From Pseudomonadota bacterium (GTDB lineage Bacteria > Pseudomonadota > Alphaproteobacteria > Rhodospirillales > UBA2165), in the NCBI GenBank assembly GCA_027592155.1, contig JAQCKY010000107.1, positions 1-6,978 of the forward strand: a stretch of DNA of 6,978 nucleotides, given 5' to 3'. This document shows positions 1 to 5,220 of the stretch, in pieces. Both the position numbers and the translations under genes were made by a program. Within the stretch, counting starts at the first letter, position 1; each line of letters opens with the position of its first letter. The notes beneath the pieces are model-generated. The model worked only from the letters and a program-made list of their open reading frames with translations. It was not told where the DNA came from and ran no database searches.

Positions 1-12
1 CAGATGTGATTT

Positions 13-18
13 GAGGAG
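13..18 (+). promoter_or_regulatory. Ribosome binding site of the PDZ gene
   Basis: GAGGAG sits 7 nt before ATG 26 and decides that start. Both other plus frames hit stops here (TGA 7-9 and TGA 12-14). An upstream gene could therefore end on top of this site, which would favour translational coupling. Confidence 0.65.
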
Positions 19-25
19 AGCCCTG

Positions 26-385
26 ATGACGGACCAAAACAAAAACGAATTAAAACGCAATTATTCGCGAATCGGCGCACTCGCCGCAGTCGCTCTAATT
101 CTCGGTGGCGTCGCGACTACCGAAGACACCCGCCGGGCCTTCCGAATCGGTAAGGATATCAACGGCGTGGTTGTCACATCGGTAAAGCCAGGCAGCAGTG
201 CCGAAGAGAAAGGCCTCGCACCTGGGGACGTCATCGTCGCCATCGGCAATGAAGATGTCCGCTCGCCGGACGATGTCGCGGCCAAGATCGACAAGGCACG
301 ATCTGCCGACCGCAAAACCGTATTGCTGCTCGTCAATCGGGACTCAAATGAACGGTTTATCGCGTTGACCCTCCGCAACGCTTAA
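26..385 (+). CDS. Small membrane-anchored PDZ-domain protein, DegP/DegQ PDZ2-like
   Basis: A 119-residue protein. Residues about 1-15 are polar and basic, and about 16-31 form a short hydrophobic stretch (IGALAAVALILGGVA). This suggests an uncleaved signal anchor with the rest in the periplasm. From about residue 34 the sequence looks like the second, C-terminal PDZ domain of Do-family serine proteases: TRRAFRI, then GVVVTSVKPGSSAEEKGL, PGDVIVAI, SPDDVAAKI and VLLLVNR. No trypsin-like catalytic domain or first PDZ domain is present. The family is normally about 450-500 residues, so this is a single detached domain. ATG at 26 is chosen over an in-frame TTG at 11 because GAGGAG lies 7 nt before it. 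Genes for DegP-type proteases often precede a response regulator and kinase in alphaproteobacteria, as here. A role as chaperone adaptor or sensor partner is inference. It could instead be the remnant of a broken protease gene. Confidence 0.8.
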   Translation: MTDQNKNELKRNYSRIGALAAVALILGGVATTEDTRRAFRIGKDINGVVVTSVKPGSSAEEKGLAPGDVIVAIGNEDVRSPDDVAAKIDKARSADRKTVLLLVNRDSNERFIALTLRNA

Positions 386-410
386 ACCTCGTTTGGTAAT
401 CGACGAGTAT

Positions 411-444
411 TGCGCCCCGGACCTTGCCTAGGGTCCGGGGCGTA
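411..444 (+). terminator. GC-rich hairpin, terminator-like but without a clear T tract
   Basis: CGCCCCGGACC (413-423) and GGTCCGGGGCG (432-442) are perfect 11-bp inverted arms around an 8-nt loop. A G-U and a T-A pair (412/443, 411/444) extend the stem outward. It lies 27 nt after the PDZ stop codon and 66 nt before the response regulator start. The 3' side reads GTAGCAATTTC, so the run of T expected of an intrinsic terminator is weak. It may be a partial terminator or attenuator, or an mRNA-stabilising hairpin for the PDZ transcript. Confidence 0.55.
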
Positions 445-470
445 GCAATTTCTGCATCTTTCGCTAATCT

Positions 471-476
471 TACAAT
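471..476 (+). promoter_or_regulatory. Possible -10 hexamer for the response regulator operon
   Basis: TACAAT matches the sigma70 -10 consensus at five of six positions and would give a leader of roughly 25 nt before ATG 509. No good -35 element is found at 16-18 nt spacing (the bases there are near TTTCTG). If real, the promoter would be weak or activator-dependent, for example through autoregulation by the regulator itself. Confidence 0.25.
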
Positions 477-508
477 GCCCGCGAGGCGTAATTGGGCAAA
501 GAGGTAAC

Positions 509-1186
509 ATGCGTATTCTGGTGATCGAAGACGACCAAGAGGCCGCCCGTTATATGGTGAAGGGCCTCAAAGAAAGCGGTCATGTCGCGGACCACGCCGC
601 CGACGGGGAGGATGGCCTGGCGCTGGCCGAAGGCGGCGGGTATGACGTTCTCGTTGTCGATCGAATGTTGCCGAAGCTGGACGGCCTCAGCCTGGTCGGT
701 CGTCTTAGAGCCGACGGCGACGACGTCCCCGTTTTGTTTTTGAGTGCGTTGGGCGATGTCGATGACCGCGTCAAAGGCCTCAAAGCGGGCGGCGACGATT
801 ATCTGGTGAAGCCTTATGCCTTTGTCGAACTACTTGCCCGCATCGACGCCTTGGTGAGACGGCGAAGCCCTGAAGAGGTGGCGACGAATCTCAAGGTCGC
901 GGATTTGGAACTCGATGTGCTGGCGCGCCGCGTTACCCGGTCCGGCACCGAAATCATCCTTCAGCCCCGAGAATACGGCCTGCTTGAATATTTGATGCGG
1001 CATGCCGGTCAGTTGGTAACCCGGACAATGCTGCTGGAGAACGTTTGGGACTATCACTTCGATCCCCAAACCAATGTTATCGACGTTCATATCAGTCGGT
1101 TGCGCGCCAAAATCGACAAAGGATTCGAGACCCCGCTTCTCCATACCATTCGTGGATCAGGGTACAGCCTCCGTGCCCCAGATTAG
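509..1186 (+). CDS. OmpR/PhoB-family response regulator transcription factor
   Basis: A 225-residue two-component response regulator of usual length. The receiver domain (about 1-115) has the acidic pair E7/D8/D9, phospho-acceptor D51 in VVDRMLPKLDG, S79 in place of the conserved Thr/Ser, switch aromatic Y98, and K101-P102. The C-terminal winged-helix DNA-binding domain (about 127-223) includes QPREYGLLEYL, the recognition helix region NVIDVHISRLRAKID, and the closing hairpin TIRGSGYSL. Phosphorylation by the kinase encoded directly downstream should control DNA binding. ATG 509 is preceded by AAAGAGGT at close spacing. The 3' end overlaps the kinase gene by 14 bp, so the two are one operon. 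Target genes cannot be read from the window. The adjacent PDZ gene makes envelope-stress control plausible but unproven. Confidence 0.95.
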   Translation: MRILVIEDDQEAARYMVKGLKESGHVADHAADGEDGLALAEGGGYDVLVVDRMLPKLDGLSLVGRLRADGDDVPVLFLSALGDVDDRVKGLKAGGDDYLVKPYAFVELLARIDALVRRRSPEEVATNLKVADLELDVLARRVTRSGTEIILQPREYGLLEYLMRHAGQLVTRTMLLENVWDYHFDPQTNVIDVHISRLRAKIDKGFETPLLHTIRGSGYSLRAPD

Positions 1187-2546
1187 GCTCCTCGGCACCA
1201 CTGCCTTTCGGGTCGTCATGGTTTACCTGATCCTGTTCGGTGCTTCCGTGCTGGCACTCTTGGCTTTTGTCTACTGGACCACGGCCGGTATTTCGACCGC
1301 GCAAACCGATGATACCATTCGGGCGGAAATCACCGGTCTCGCAGAGCAATATCGCGCCGGCGGTTTAGTCGGATTATCCCAGATCGTGCGCGAACGGAGC
1401 CGCAATCAGCGCCAGAGCATTTACCTGCTTACCGATCCAGGCCGCCGACCGATCGCCGGCAATATCAATGCTTGGCCCGAAGCGGAGACGACCGCCGAGG
1501 GTTGGTTGGAGTTTCCCTATAACCGGCCCGTCGGCGGTGAGATCGAAACCCATCTGGCACGAGCGCGGCATTTAAGTCTCGAAGCCGGGTTCCAACTGTT
1601 GGTCGGTCGCGATATTCAAGAACGCCTCGATCTGGAACAGGTGATGCGAAGCTCGCTTGCCTGGTCCTTGGCGCTGACATTGGGGCTCGGCCTTCTCGGC
1701 GGTTATTTTATCAGCCGCAATATGCTGAGGCGTATCGAGGCGATTAACCGGACCAGCCGTGAGGTCATGGCCGGCGGTCTGGAAAAACGTGTGCCGGTGA
1801 CCGGAAGCGGTGACGAATTGGACCAACTAGCCGGGAATCTGAATGCCATGCTGGCGCAGATCGAGCGCTTGATTACCGGCATGCGTCAGGTCACAGAGAA
1901 TATCGCCCACGACCTCAGAAGCCCCTTAAACCGAATGCGGTCCCGCCTGGAAGTGACCTTGATGGAAGAGCCCGATAGCGATGGGTATCGGGAGTCGATC
2001 CGCGAGACCATCGAAGAATCGGAACGGTTGCTGGGGACTTTTAATGCGCTGTTGGAGATCGCCAGAGCCGAATCCGGACATGGCGCCGACACTCTAAAAC
2101 CGGTCGATCTCTCCACGGTCGTTCGTAACGCGTCGGAACTATATGAGGCGTTGGCCGAGGAGAAGGGGCTTGCGTTTACAGCTGAGCTGGAACCGGAACT
2201 CAACATTACCGGAGATGAAAACCTCCTGTCTCAAGCGGTCGGCAACCTAATGGACAATGCGATCAAATACACCCCGGGCGGTGGGACCATCACGGTGTCG
2301 GCCAGGAAGCTGGGGGAGAGGGTTGAACTCTCGGTCGCCGATTCGGGGCCGGGCATTCCAATGGATAAGCGTGACGATGTGTTGAACCGTTTCGTTCGGC
2401 TTGAAGAAAGCCGCAGCAGCCCCGGCAGCGGGCTGGGCCTGAGCCTTGTTCAAGCCGTCGCGTTACTCCACAGAGCCGAGCTTTCCTTAGAGGACAACAG
2501 CCCCGGCTTACGGGTTATCTTGCGATTCTCAACAGCGCCTTCATAA
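1173..2546 (+). CDS. HAMP-domain sensor histidine kinase, partner of the preceding regulator
   Basis: A 457-residue inner-membrane kinase when started at GTG 1173, which overlaps the regulator gene by 14 bp. The frame stays open upstream, but an earlier start would lie deep inside the regulator gene. An alternative ATG at 1218 would cut into the first membrane helix. Order of parts: TM1 about 14-36; a periplasmic sensor of about 120 residues (39-158) containing YLLTDPGRRPIAGNINAWP; TM2 about 161-181; HAMP about 182-235; H box with phospho-histidine H246 (ENIAHDLRSPLNRMRSRLE); N box with N362 (NLMDNAIKYTPGGG); G1 box with D390 (VADSGPGIP); F box NRFVRLEESRS; G2 box G418/G420/G422 (GSGLGLSL). 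All catalytic boxes look intact. It should autophosphorylate on H246 and pass phosphate to D51 of the neighbour. The stimulus is unknown. Confidence 0.94.
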   Translation: MPQIRLLGTTAFRVVMVYLILFGASVLALLAFVYWTTAGISTAQTDDTIRAEITGLAEQYRAGGLVGLSQIVRERSRNQRQSIYLLTDPGRRPIAGNINAWPEAETTAEGWLEFPYNRPVGGEIETHLARARHLSLEAGFQLLVGRDIQERLDLEQVMRSSLAWSLALTLGLGLLGGYFISRNMLRRIEAINRTSREVMAGGLEKRVPVTGSGDELDQLAGNLNAMLAQIERLITGMRQVTENIAHDLRSPLNRMRSRLEVTLMEEPDSDGYRESIRETIEESERLLGTFNALLEIARAESGHGADTLKPVDLSTVVRNASELYEALAEEKGLAFTAELEPELNITGDENLLSQAVGNLMDNAIKYTPGGGTITVSARKLGERVELSVADSGPGIPMDKRDDVLNRFVRLEESRSSPGSGLGLSLVQAVALLHRAELSLEDNSPGLRVILRFSTAPS

Positions 2547-2573
2547 TCGCCGCCTTCTCCATTGTTGCAGACG

Positions 2574-2579
2574 AAGGAG
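2574..2579 (+). promoter_or_regulatory. Ribosome binding site of the metallohydrolase gene
   Basis: AAGGAG lies 5 nt before GTG 2585 and supports the non-ATG start. It lies in the 38-bp gap after the kinase stop codon. That gap shows no terminator, so read-through from the kinase operon is possible. Confidence 0.7.
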
Positions 2580-2584
2580 TATCC

Positions 2585-3487
2585 GTGCCAGTCCAAATCC
2601 CTTTTGATAGAGAATTCGACGCGACTTATGGCGAGATCGAGACGGTTTCGCCGATGATCCGCCGCGTGCTGTCTCCCAATCCCAGCGCCTTCACCTTCAA
2701 AGGAACCGGGACCTATATCATTGGCCATGGCAATGTCGCCGTCATCGACCCGGGCCCGCTTTTGGATGAGCATGTCGACGCCCTCAATCGGGCGCTCGAC
2801 AGCGAGACGGTAACCCATATCTTGATCACCCATACCCACAACGATCATTCGCCCGCCGCACAGCCGCTGAAGGAGCGAGCTGGCGCGCCGACCTATGCCT
2901 ACGGGCCTCACGGTTCCGGCAAGTTCGAGCAGGGGATCGTCGTCGAGGAAGGGGGCGATCTCGACTTCGTTCCGGATGTCGAGGTCCGGGACGGCGACAT
3001 CATCGAAGGCGACGGCTGGTCCGTGGAATGCGTCTATACGCCCGGCCATACCTCAAACCATATTTGCTATCAGCTTCGCGAGGAAAAGGCGCTCTTTCCC
3101 GGCGATCATGTCATGGGCTGGTCGACCACCATCGTGTCGCCTCCCGACGGAGACATGGCGCAATATATGGCAAGCGTCCGCCGGCTTCTCGATCGGGACG
3201 ACGAGATTTATTGGCCGACCCACGGTGCGCCGATCACCGATCCCCGGCCTTTTCTCGAGGCACTTCTCGCCCACCGGGAAGAGCGGGAACAGCAGGTCCT
3301 CGACTGTGTCGGTCGCGGTATTGGCCTGATCGCCGATATGGTCCCGGCGATGTATATCGATCTGGACCCCCGCCTGATACCGGCGGCCGGACGTTCGGTT
3401 TTTTCCCATGTGATCAAATTGGTCGAAGAGGGCCGCATCGCATCGGACGTTGAGCTCGCGATCGATGCCCGCTATGAACTGCTCTGA
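2585..3487 (+). CDS. Metallo-beta-lactamase-fold hydrolase, LACTB2-like, with C-terminal winged helix
   Basis: A 300-residue soluble protein, probably cytoplasmic, as no signal peptide is seen. The MBL-fold zinc ligands are all visible: H83, H85, D87 and H88 in THTHNDHSPAA; H155 in YTPGHTSNH; D174 in FPGDHVMGW; and H213 in PTHGAP. Before them, GTGTYIIG and VAVIDPGP form the usual first strands. Residues about 225-300, rich in charged helix, match the small winged-helix tail found in the LACTB2-like group (ending VIKLVEEGRIASDVELAIDARYELL). The human family member is reported to act as an RNA endonuclease. Bacterial homologues are mostly annotated only as MBL-fold hydrolases, so the substrate here is unknown. 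The GTG start is backed by AAGGAG 5 nt upstream. It is same-strand with the two-component genes, 38 bp away, and convergent with the next small gene. Confidence 0.92.
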   Translation: MPVQIPFDREFDATYGEIETVSPMIRRVLSPNPSAFTFKGTGTYIIGHGNVAVIDPGPLLDEHVDALNRALDSETVTHILITHTHNDHSPAAQPLKERAGAPTYAYGPHGSGKFEQGIVVEEGGDLDFVPDVEVRDGDIIEGDGWSVECVYTPGHTSNHICYQLREEKALFPGDHVMGWSTTIVSPPDGDMAQYMASVRRLLDRDDEIYWPTHGAPITDPRPFLEALLAHREEREQQVLDCVGRGIGLIADMVPAMYIDLDPRLIPAAGRSVFSHVIKLVEEGRIASDVELAIDARYELL

Positions 3488-3497
3488 GGCTCTGCGC

Positions 3498-3722
3498 TCA
3501 ATATTTTGAGGCTTCGCGGCGTTTCAAAAAGAATGCAACCGTTTCCGAAACGATCAAGAGGCCTATCAGGCTGAACAGCAGGATCAGGTTCCAACTGGCC
3601 CAGCGAGGGGGTAGGAACTCGAACGCAAAATGGTCGATGAGCCCGATGGTCAGGAAGAACCACGTGATGCGGACGAGAACTTTATTAAACGATTGAAGGT
3701 TTTCGTGGATCAAAAGGCGCAT
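3498..3722 (-). CDS. Small two-helix membrane protein, hypothetical
   Basis: A 74-residue protein not assigned to any family I recognise. After a polar N-terminus of about 16 residues come two hydrophobic segments, about 18-35 (VRITWFFLTIGLIDHFAF) and about 43-64 (WNLILLFSLIGLLIVSETVAFF). They are separated by a Pro/Trp-containing turn, and the protein ends in a basic tail (KRREASKY). The layout suggests a small inner-membrane hairpin protein with its basic tail in the cytoplasm. Codons look like those of the neighbours. Support is limited: the ribosome binding site is weak (GGG close to ATG), the gene is short, and there is no family match. It ends 10 bp from the convergent metallohydrolase and is divergent from the DUF3179 gene. 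A 144-bp gap separates it from the earliest possible start (TTG 3867) of that gene. Confidence 0.6.
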   Translation of the reverse strand: MRLLIHENLQSFNKVLVRITWFFLTIGLIDHFAFEFLPPRWASWNLILLFSLIGLLIVSETVAFFLKRREASKY

Positions 3723-3811
3723 CCCATTTTTGCAGTCTCACGCTATCACATTTCTCCAACCCGCTCACCGCAAGACACGCCTTTGTGAGAGGGTTCATTT
3801 TGAGCGCCGGG

Positions 3812-3827
3812 TTCACCCAGATGTGAA
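3812..3827. promoter_or_regulatory. Short dyad in the divergent intergenic region, possible operator
   Basis: TTCAC-N6-GTGAA forms a 16-bp interrupted palindrome about 45 bp before the DUF3179 start. Nearby, GGGTTCA occurs twice as a direct repeat (3791-3797 and 3809-3815), 18 bp apart, and the second copy overlaps the left half of the dyad. The arms are only 5 bp long, so chance is a serious alternative. Confidence 0.2.
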
Positions 3828-3872
3828 TAAACGTTTCTTGCCTCCCATCCCGGTTCCGCGCATTTATTGCAT

Positions 3873-4889
3873 ATGGAAACGGCAAAAAAATTCTTCAATG
3901 TCCGGACTTTTTTGTGGATCGGGGTGCTTGGCGCATTGCTGTTCTTTTTTGCGCCGAATTTGGTGCCCGGCTCAGGCGCTATTTTCCGCAGCATTTATTG
4001 GCAAGATACGGATTTCGACAAAAAGTCGGTGGATCTTTCCGAGATCCGGTCGGGCGGGCCCAAGAAAGACGGTATCCCCTCCATCGATAATCCCCAATTC
4101 AAGACCATCGCCGAGACGACGGGATTGGGTGACACCGAACCGGTCATCGGTTTTTCCCTCAACGGCGAGGCCAAGGCCTACCCGCTCGGCATCCTGATGT
4201 CCCATGAGATCGTCAACGATAAGGTCGGCGGCAGGCCGGTCGCGGTTACCTATTGCCCGCTGTGCAACGCCGCGATTGTTTTCGACGCTCTAAAAAGTCC
4301 CCAAGACCTCGATTTCGGCACGACGGGGAATCTCCGGAACTCCGATCTCGTCATGTATGACCGCCAGACCCAATCCTGGTGGCAGCAATTTATGGGTGAG
4401 GCGATTGTCGGCGAGTTGACCGGAACCAAGCTCAAAATGTTGCCGTCTCGCCTGGAATCCTACGCAAAATTTAAAGCGCGCTTCCCCAAGGGGATGGTTC
4501 TGGCGCCGACCCGCTTCGGCAGCTATGGCTCCAATCCCTATGTCGGATATGACACCAACTCGCGCCCCTTCCTCTATAGCGGATCGATGCCGAAGGGCAT
4601 CGCCCCGATGGAACGGCTGGTCGTCGTCGGCGAAGAGGCCTGGACCGTCAAACTGCTGATGGAGAAACGCACGATCACCAAGGGTGATCTAATTATCACC
4701 TGGGAGCCGGGACAGAATTCCGCCCTCGATGCGCGGACCATCGCCAAAGGCCGGGACGTCGGCAATGTGGTCGTCCAGCGAAAAACGGTGAAGGGGCTCG
4801 AGGACGTGGTCCACGACATCACCTTTGCTTTCACCTATCACGCCTTCAAACCCCAGGGTAAAATCCACCTGACCTGGCCTGCAGGGTAG
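3873..4889 (+). CDS. DUF3179 domain-containing protein, membrane-anchored, unknown function
   Basis: A 338-residue protein when started at ATG 3873. An in-frame TTG at 3867 adds two residues. Neither start has a recognisable Shine-Dalgarno sequence. Residues about 12-31 (FLWIGVLGALLFFFAPNLV region) form one membrane anchor, so the rest is probably periplasmic. The DUF3179 core follows: GIPSIDNPQF, the region PVIGFSLNGEAKAYPLGIL, H111 in LMSHEIVND, then VTYCPLCNAAIVFD with a C-x2-C pair at C128 and C131. After that come a Gly/Trp-rich stretch (SWWQQFMGEAIVGEL) and a C-terminal WEPGQNSALDA region. The conserved His and CPLC motif hint at a redox or metal site, but the biochemical role of the family is not established to my knowledge. 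The gene appears single, flanked by a divergent small gene and a repeat cluster. Confidence 0.87.
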   Translation: METAKKFFNVRTFLWIGVLGALLFFFAPNLVPGSGAIFRSIYWQDTDFDKKSVDLSEIRSGGPKKDGIPSIDNPQFKTIAETTGLGDTEPVIGFSLNGEAKAYPLGILMSHEIVNDKVGGRPVAVTYCPLCNAAIVFDALKSPQDLDFGTTGNLRNSDLVMYDRQTQSWWQQFMGEAIVGELTGTKLKMLPSRLESYAKFKARFPKGMVLAPTRFGSYGSNPYVGYDTNSRPFLYSGSMPKGIAPMERLVVVGEEAWTVKLLMEKRTITKGDLIITWEPGQNSALDARTIAKGRDVGNVVVQRKTVKGLEDVVHDITFAFTYHAFKPQGKIHLTWPAG

Positions 4890-4909
4890 AGCATCGTCGT
4901 CTAAGAATC

Positions 4910-4974
4910 TCCTCACCCTGAGCCTGTCGAAGGGCGAGGTGGTACCACGTGCTTCGACGAGCTCAGCATGAGGA
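4910..4974. repeat. Palindromic interspersed repeat, copy 1 (most complete)
   Basis: A 65-bp unit starting TCCTCACCCTGAGC and ending CTCAGCATGAGGA. It is one large imperfect dyad: CTGAGCCTGTCGAAG (4918-4932) pairs with CTTCGACGAGCTCAG (4952-4966) with two mismatches. The outer TCCTCA and TGAGGA ends (4910-4915, 4969-4974) also pair, and a perfect GTGGTACCAC palindrome (4939-4948) lies near the centre. An alternative hairpin uses CCTCACCCT with AGGGCGAGG. It begins 20 bp after the DUF3179 stop and may serve as that gene's transcript-end hairpin. I recall this CTTCGA-AGCTCAG type of repeat as scattered in many alphaproteobacterial genomes. Any gene predicted inside it is an artefact. Confidence 0.85.
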
Positions 4975-4986
4975 ACATTTTCTCGA

Positions 4987-5040
4987 TCCTCACCCCGAGC
5001 CCGTCGAAAGGCGAGGTGGCACCACATGCCAGCATGAGAA
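4987..5040. repeat. Palindromic interspersed repeat, copy 2 (11-bp deletion)
   Basis: A 54-bp copy aligned to copy 1 from TCCTCACCCCGAGC to CAGCATGAGAA. It lacks the 11 bases that correspond to 4953-4963 of copy 1 (TTCGACGAGCT), which are most of the right dyad arm, and it carries several substitutions. A 12-bp linker (4975-4986) separates it from copy 1. It can no longer fold into the full palindrome. Confidence 0.82.
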
Positions 5041-5052
5041 ATATTTTCCCGA

Positions 5053-5117
5053 TCCTCACCCTGAGCTTGTCGAAGGGCGAGGTGGTACCACGTGCTTCAA
5101 TGAACTCAGAATGGGGA
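5053..5117. repeat. Palindromic interspersed repeat, copy 3
   Basis: A 65-bp copy, TCCTCACCCTGAGCTTGTCGAAGG to GAATGGGGA. The left arm is intact. The right arm reads CTTCAATGAACTCAG, which differs from copy 1 by three transitions that each weaken the dyad. The linker before it (5041-5052, ATATTTTCCCGA) matches the linker after copy 1 (ACATTTTCTCGA) at 10 of 12 bases. The array therefore looks like tandem duplication of a 77-bp unit, not three separate insertions. Confidence 0.83.
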
Positions 5118-5208
5118 TGTAGGTGGATATTGATTTGGCCAGTCAGCGAGCACTTTTCCTGTAGCCATGACCGCGCTCGCTCGGTAAGACTTCCGCGGAA
5201 GCAACCGC
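5118..5208. other. Non-coding leader between the repeat array and the thioesterase gene
   Basis: Together with the repeats this completes a gene-free stretch of about 330 bp after the DUF3179 gene. It contains a 7-bp inverted repeat, AGCGAGC (5145-5151) and GCTCGCT (5175-5181), with a 23-nt loop, and the palindrome described separately. No convincing -35/-10 pair was found, although the thioesterase promoter must lie here or within the repeats. Confidence 0.4.
5190..5201. promoter_or_regulatory. Perfect 12-bp palindrome upstream of the thioesterase start
   Basis: CTTCCGCGGAAG is an uninterrupted self-complementary sequence. Its right half contains GGAAG, the only Shine-Dalgarno-like sequence for GTG 5209, 8 nt away. 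It could be an operator, or part of a structure that hides the ribosome site. A 12-bp palindrome in GC-rich DNA can also arise by chance. Confidence 0.3.
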
Positions 5209-5220
5209 GTGAGTATCTGT

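Noticed and set aside
2450..3049. 199-residue minus-strand open frame
   Set aside because: It lies antisense over the end of the kinase gene and the MBL hydrolase, whose catalytic motifs are clear. The long frame is a by-product of GC-rich codon use.
3497..3510. Small hairpin CTCAA-TATT-TTGAG as terminator between convergent genes
   Set aside because: The stem is only 5 bp and AT-rich with no T tract, and it lies in the last codons of the 74-residue gene. It is too weak to call.
3730..4197. 155-residue plus-strand frame
   Set aside because: It overlaps the N-terminal third of the DUF3179 gene in another frame. It is Arg/Pro/Ser-rich with no domain-like features.
4689..5027. 112-residue minus-strand frame containing AELVEARGTTSPFDRLRVR
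   Set aside because: This is the minus-strand translation of the same repeat continued antisense into the DUF3179 gene, a common annotation artefact.
4910..5117. Possible CRISPR array
   Set aside because: The repeats are 54-65 bp with near-identical 12-bp linkers instead of unique spacers of about 30 bp, and no cas gene is present.
5145..5181. AGCGAGC/GCTCGCT inverted repeat as a riboswitch or attenuator
   Set aside because: Two 7-bp arms with a 23-nt loop are easily found by chance, and no known riboswitch core was recognised.
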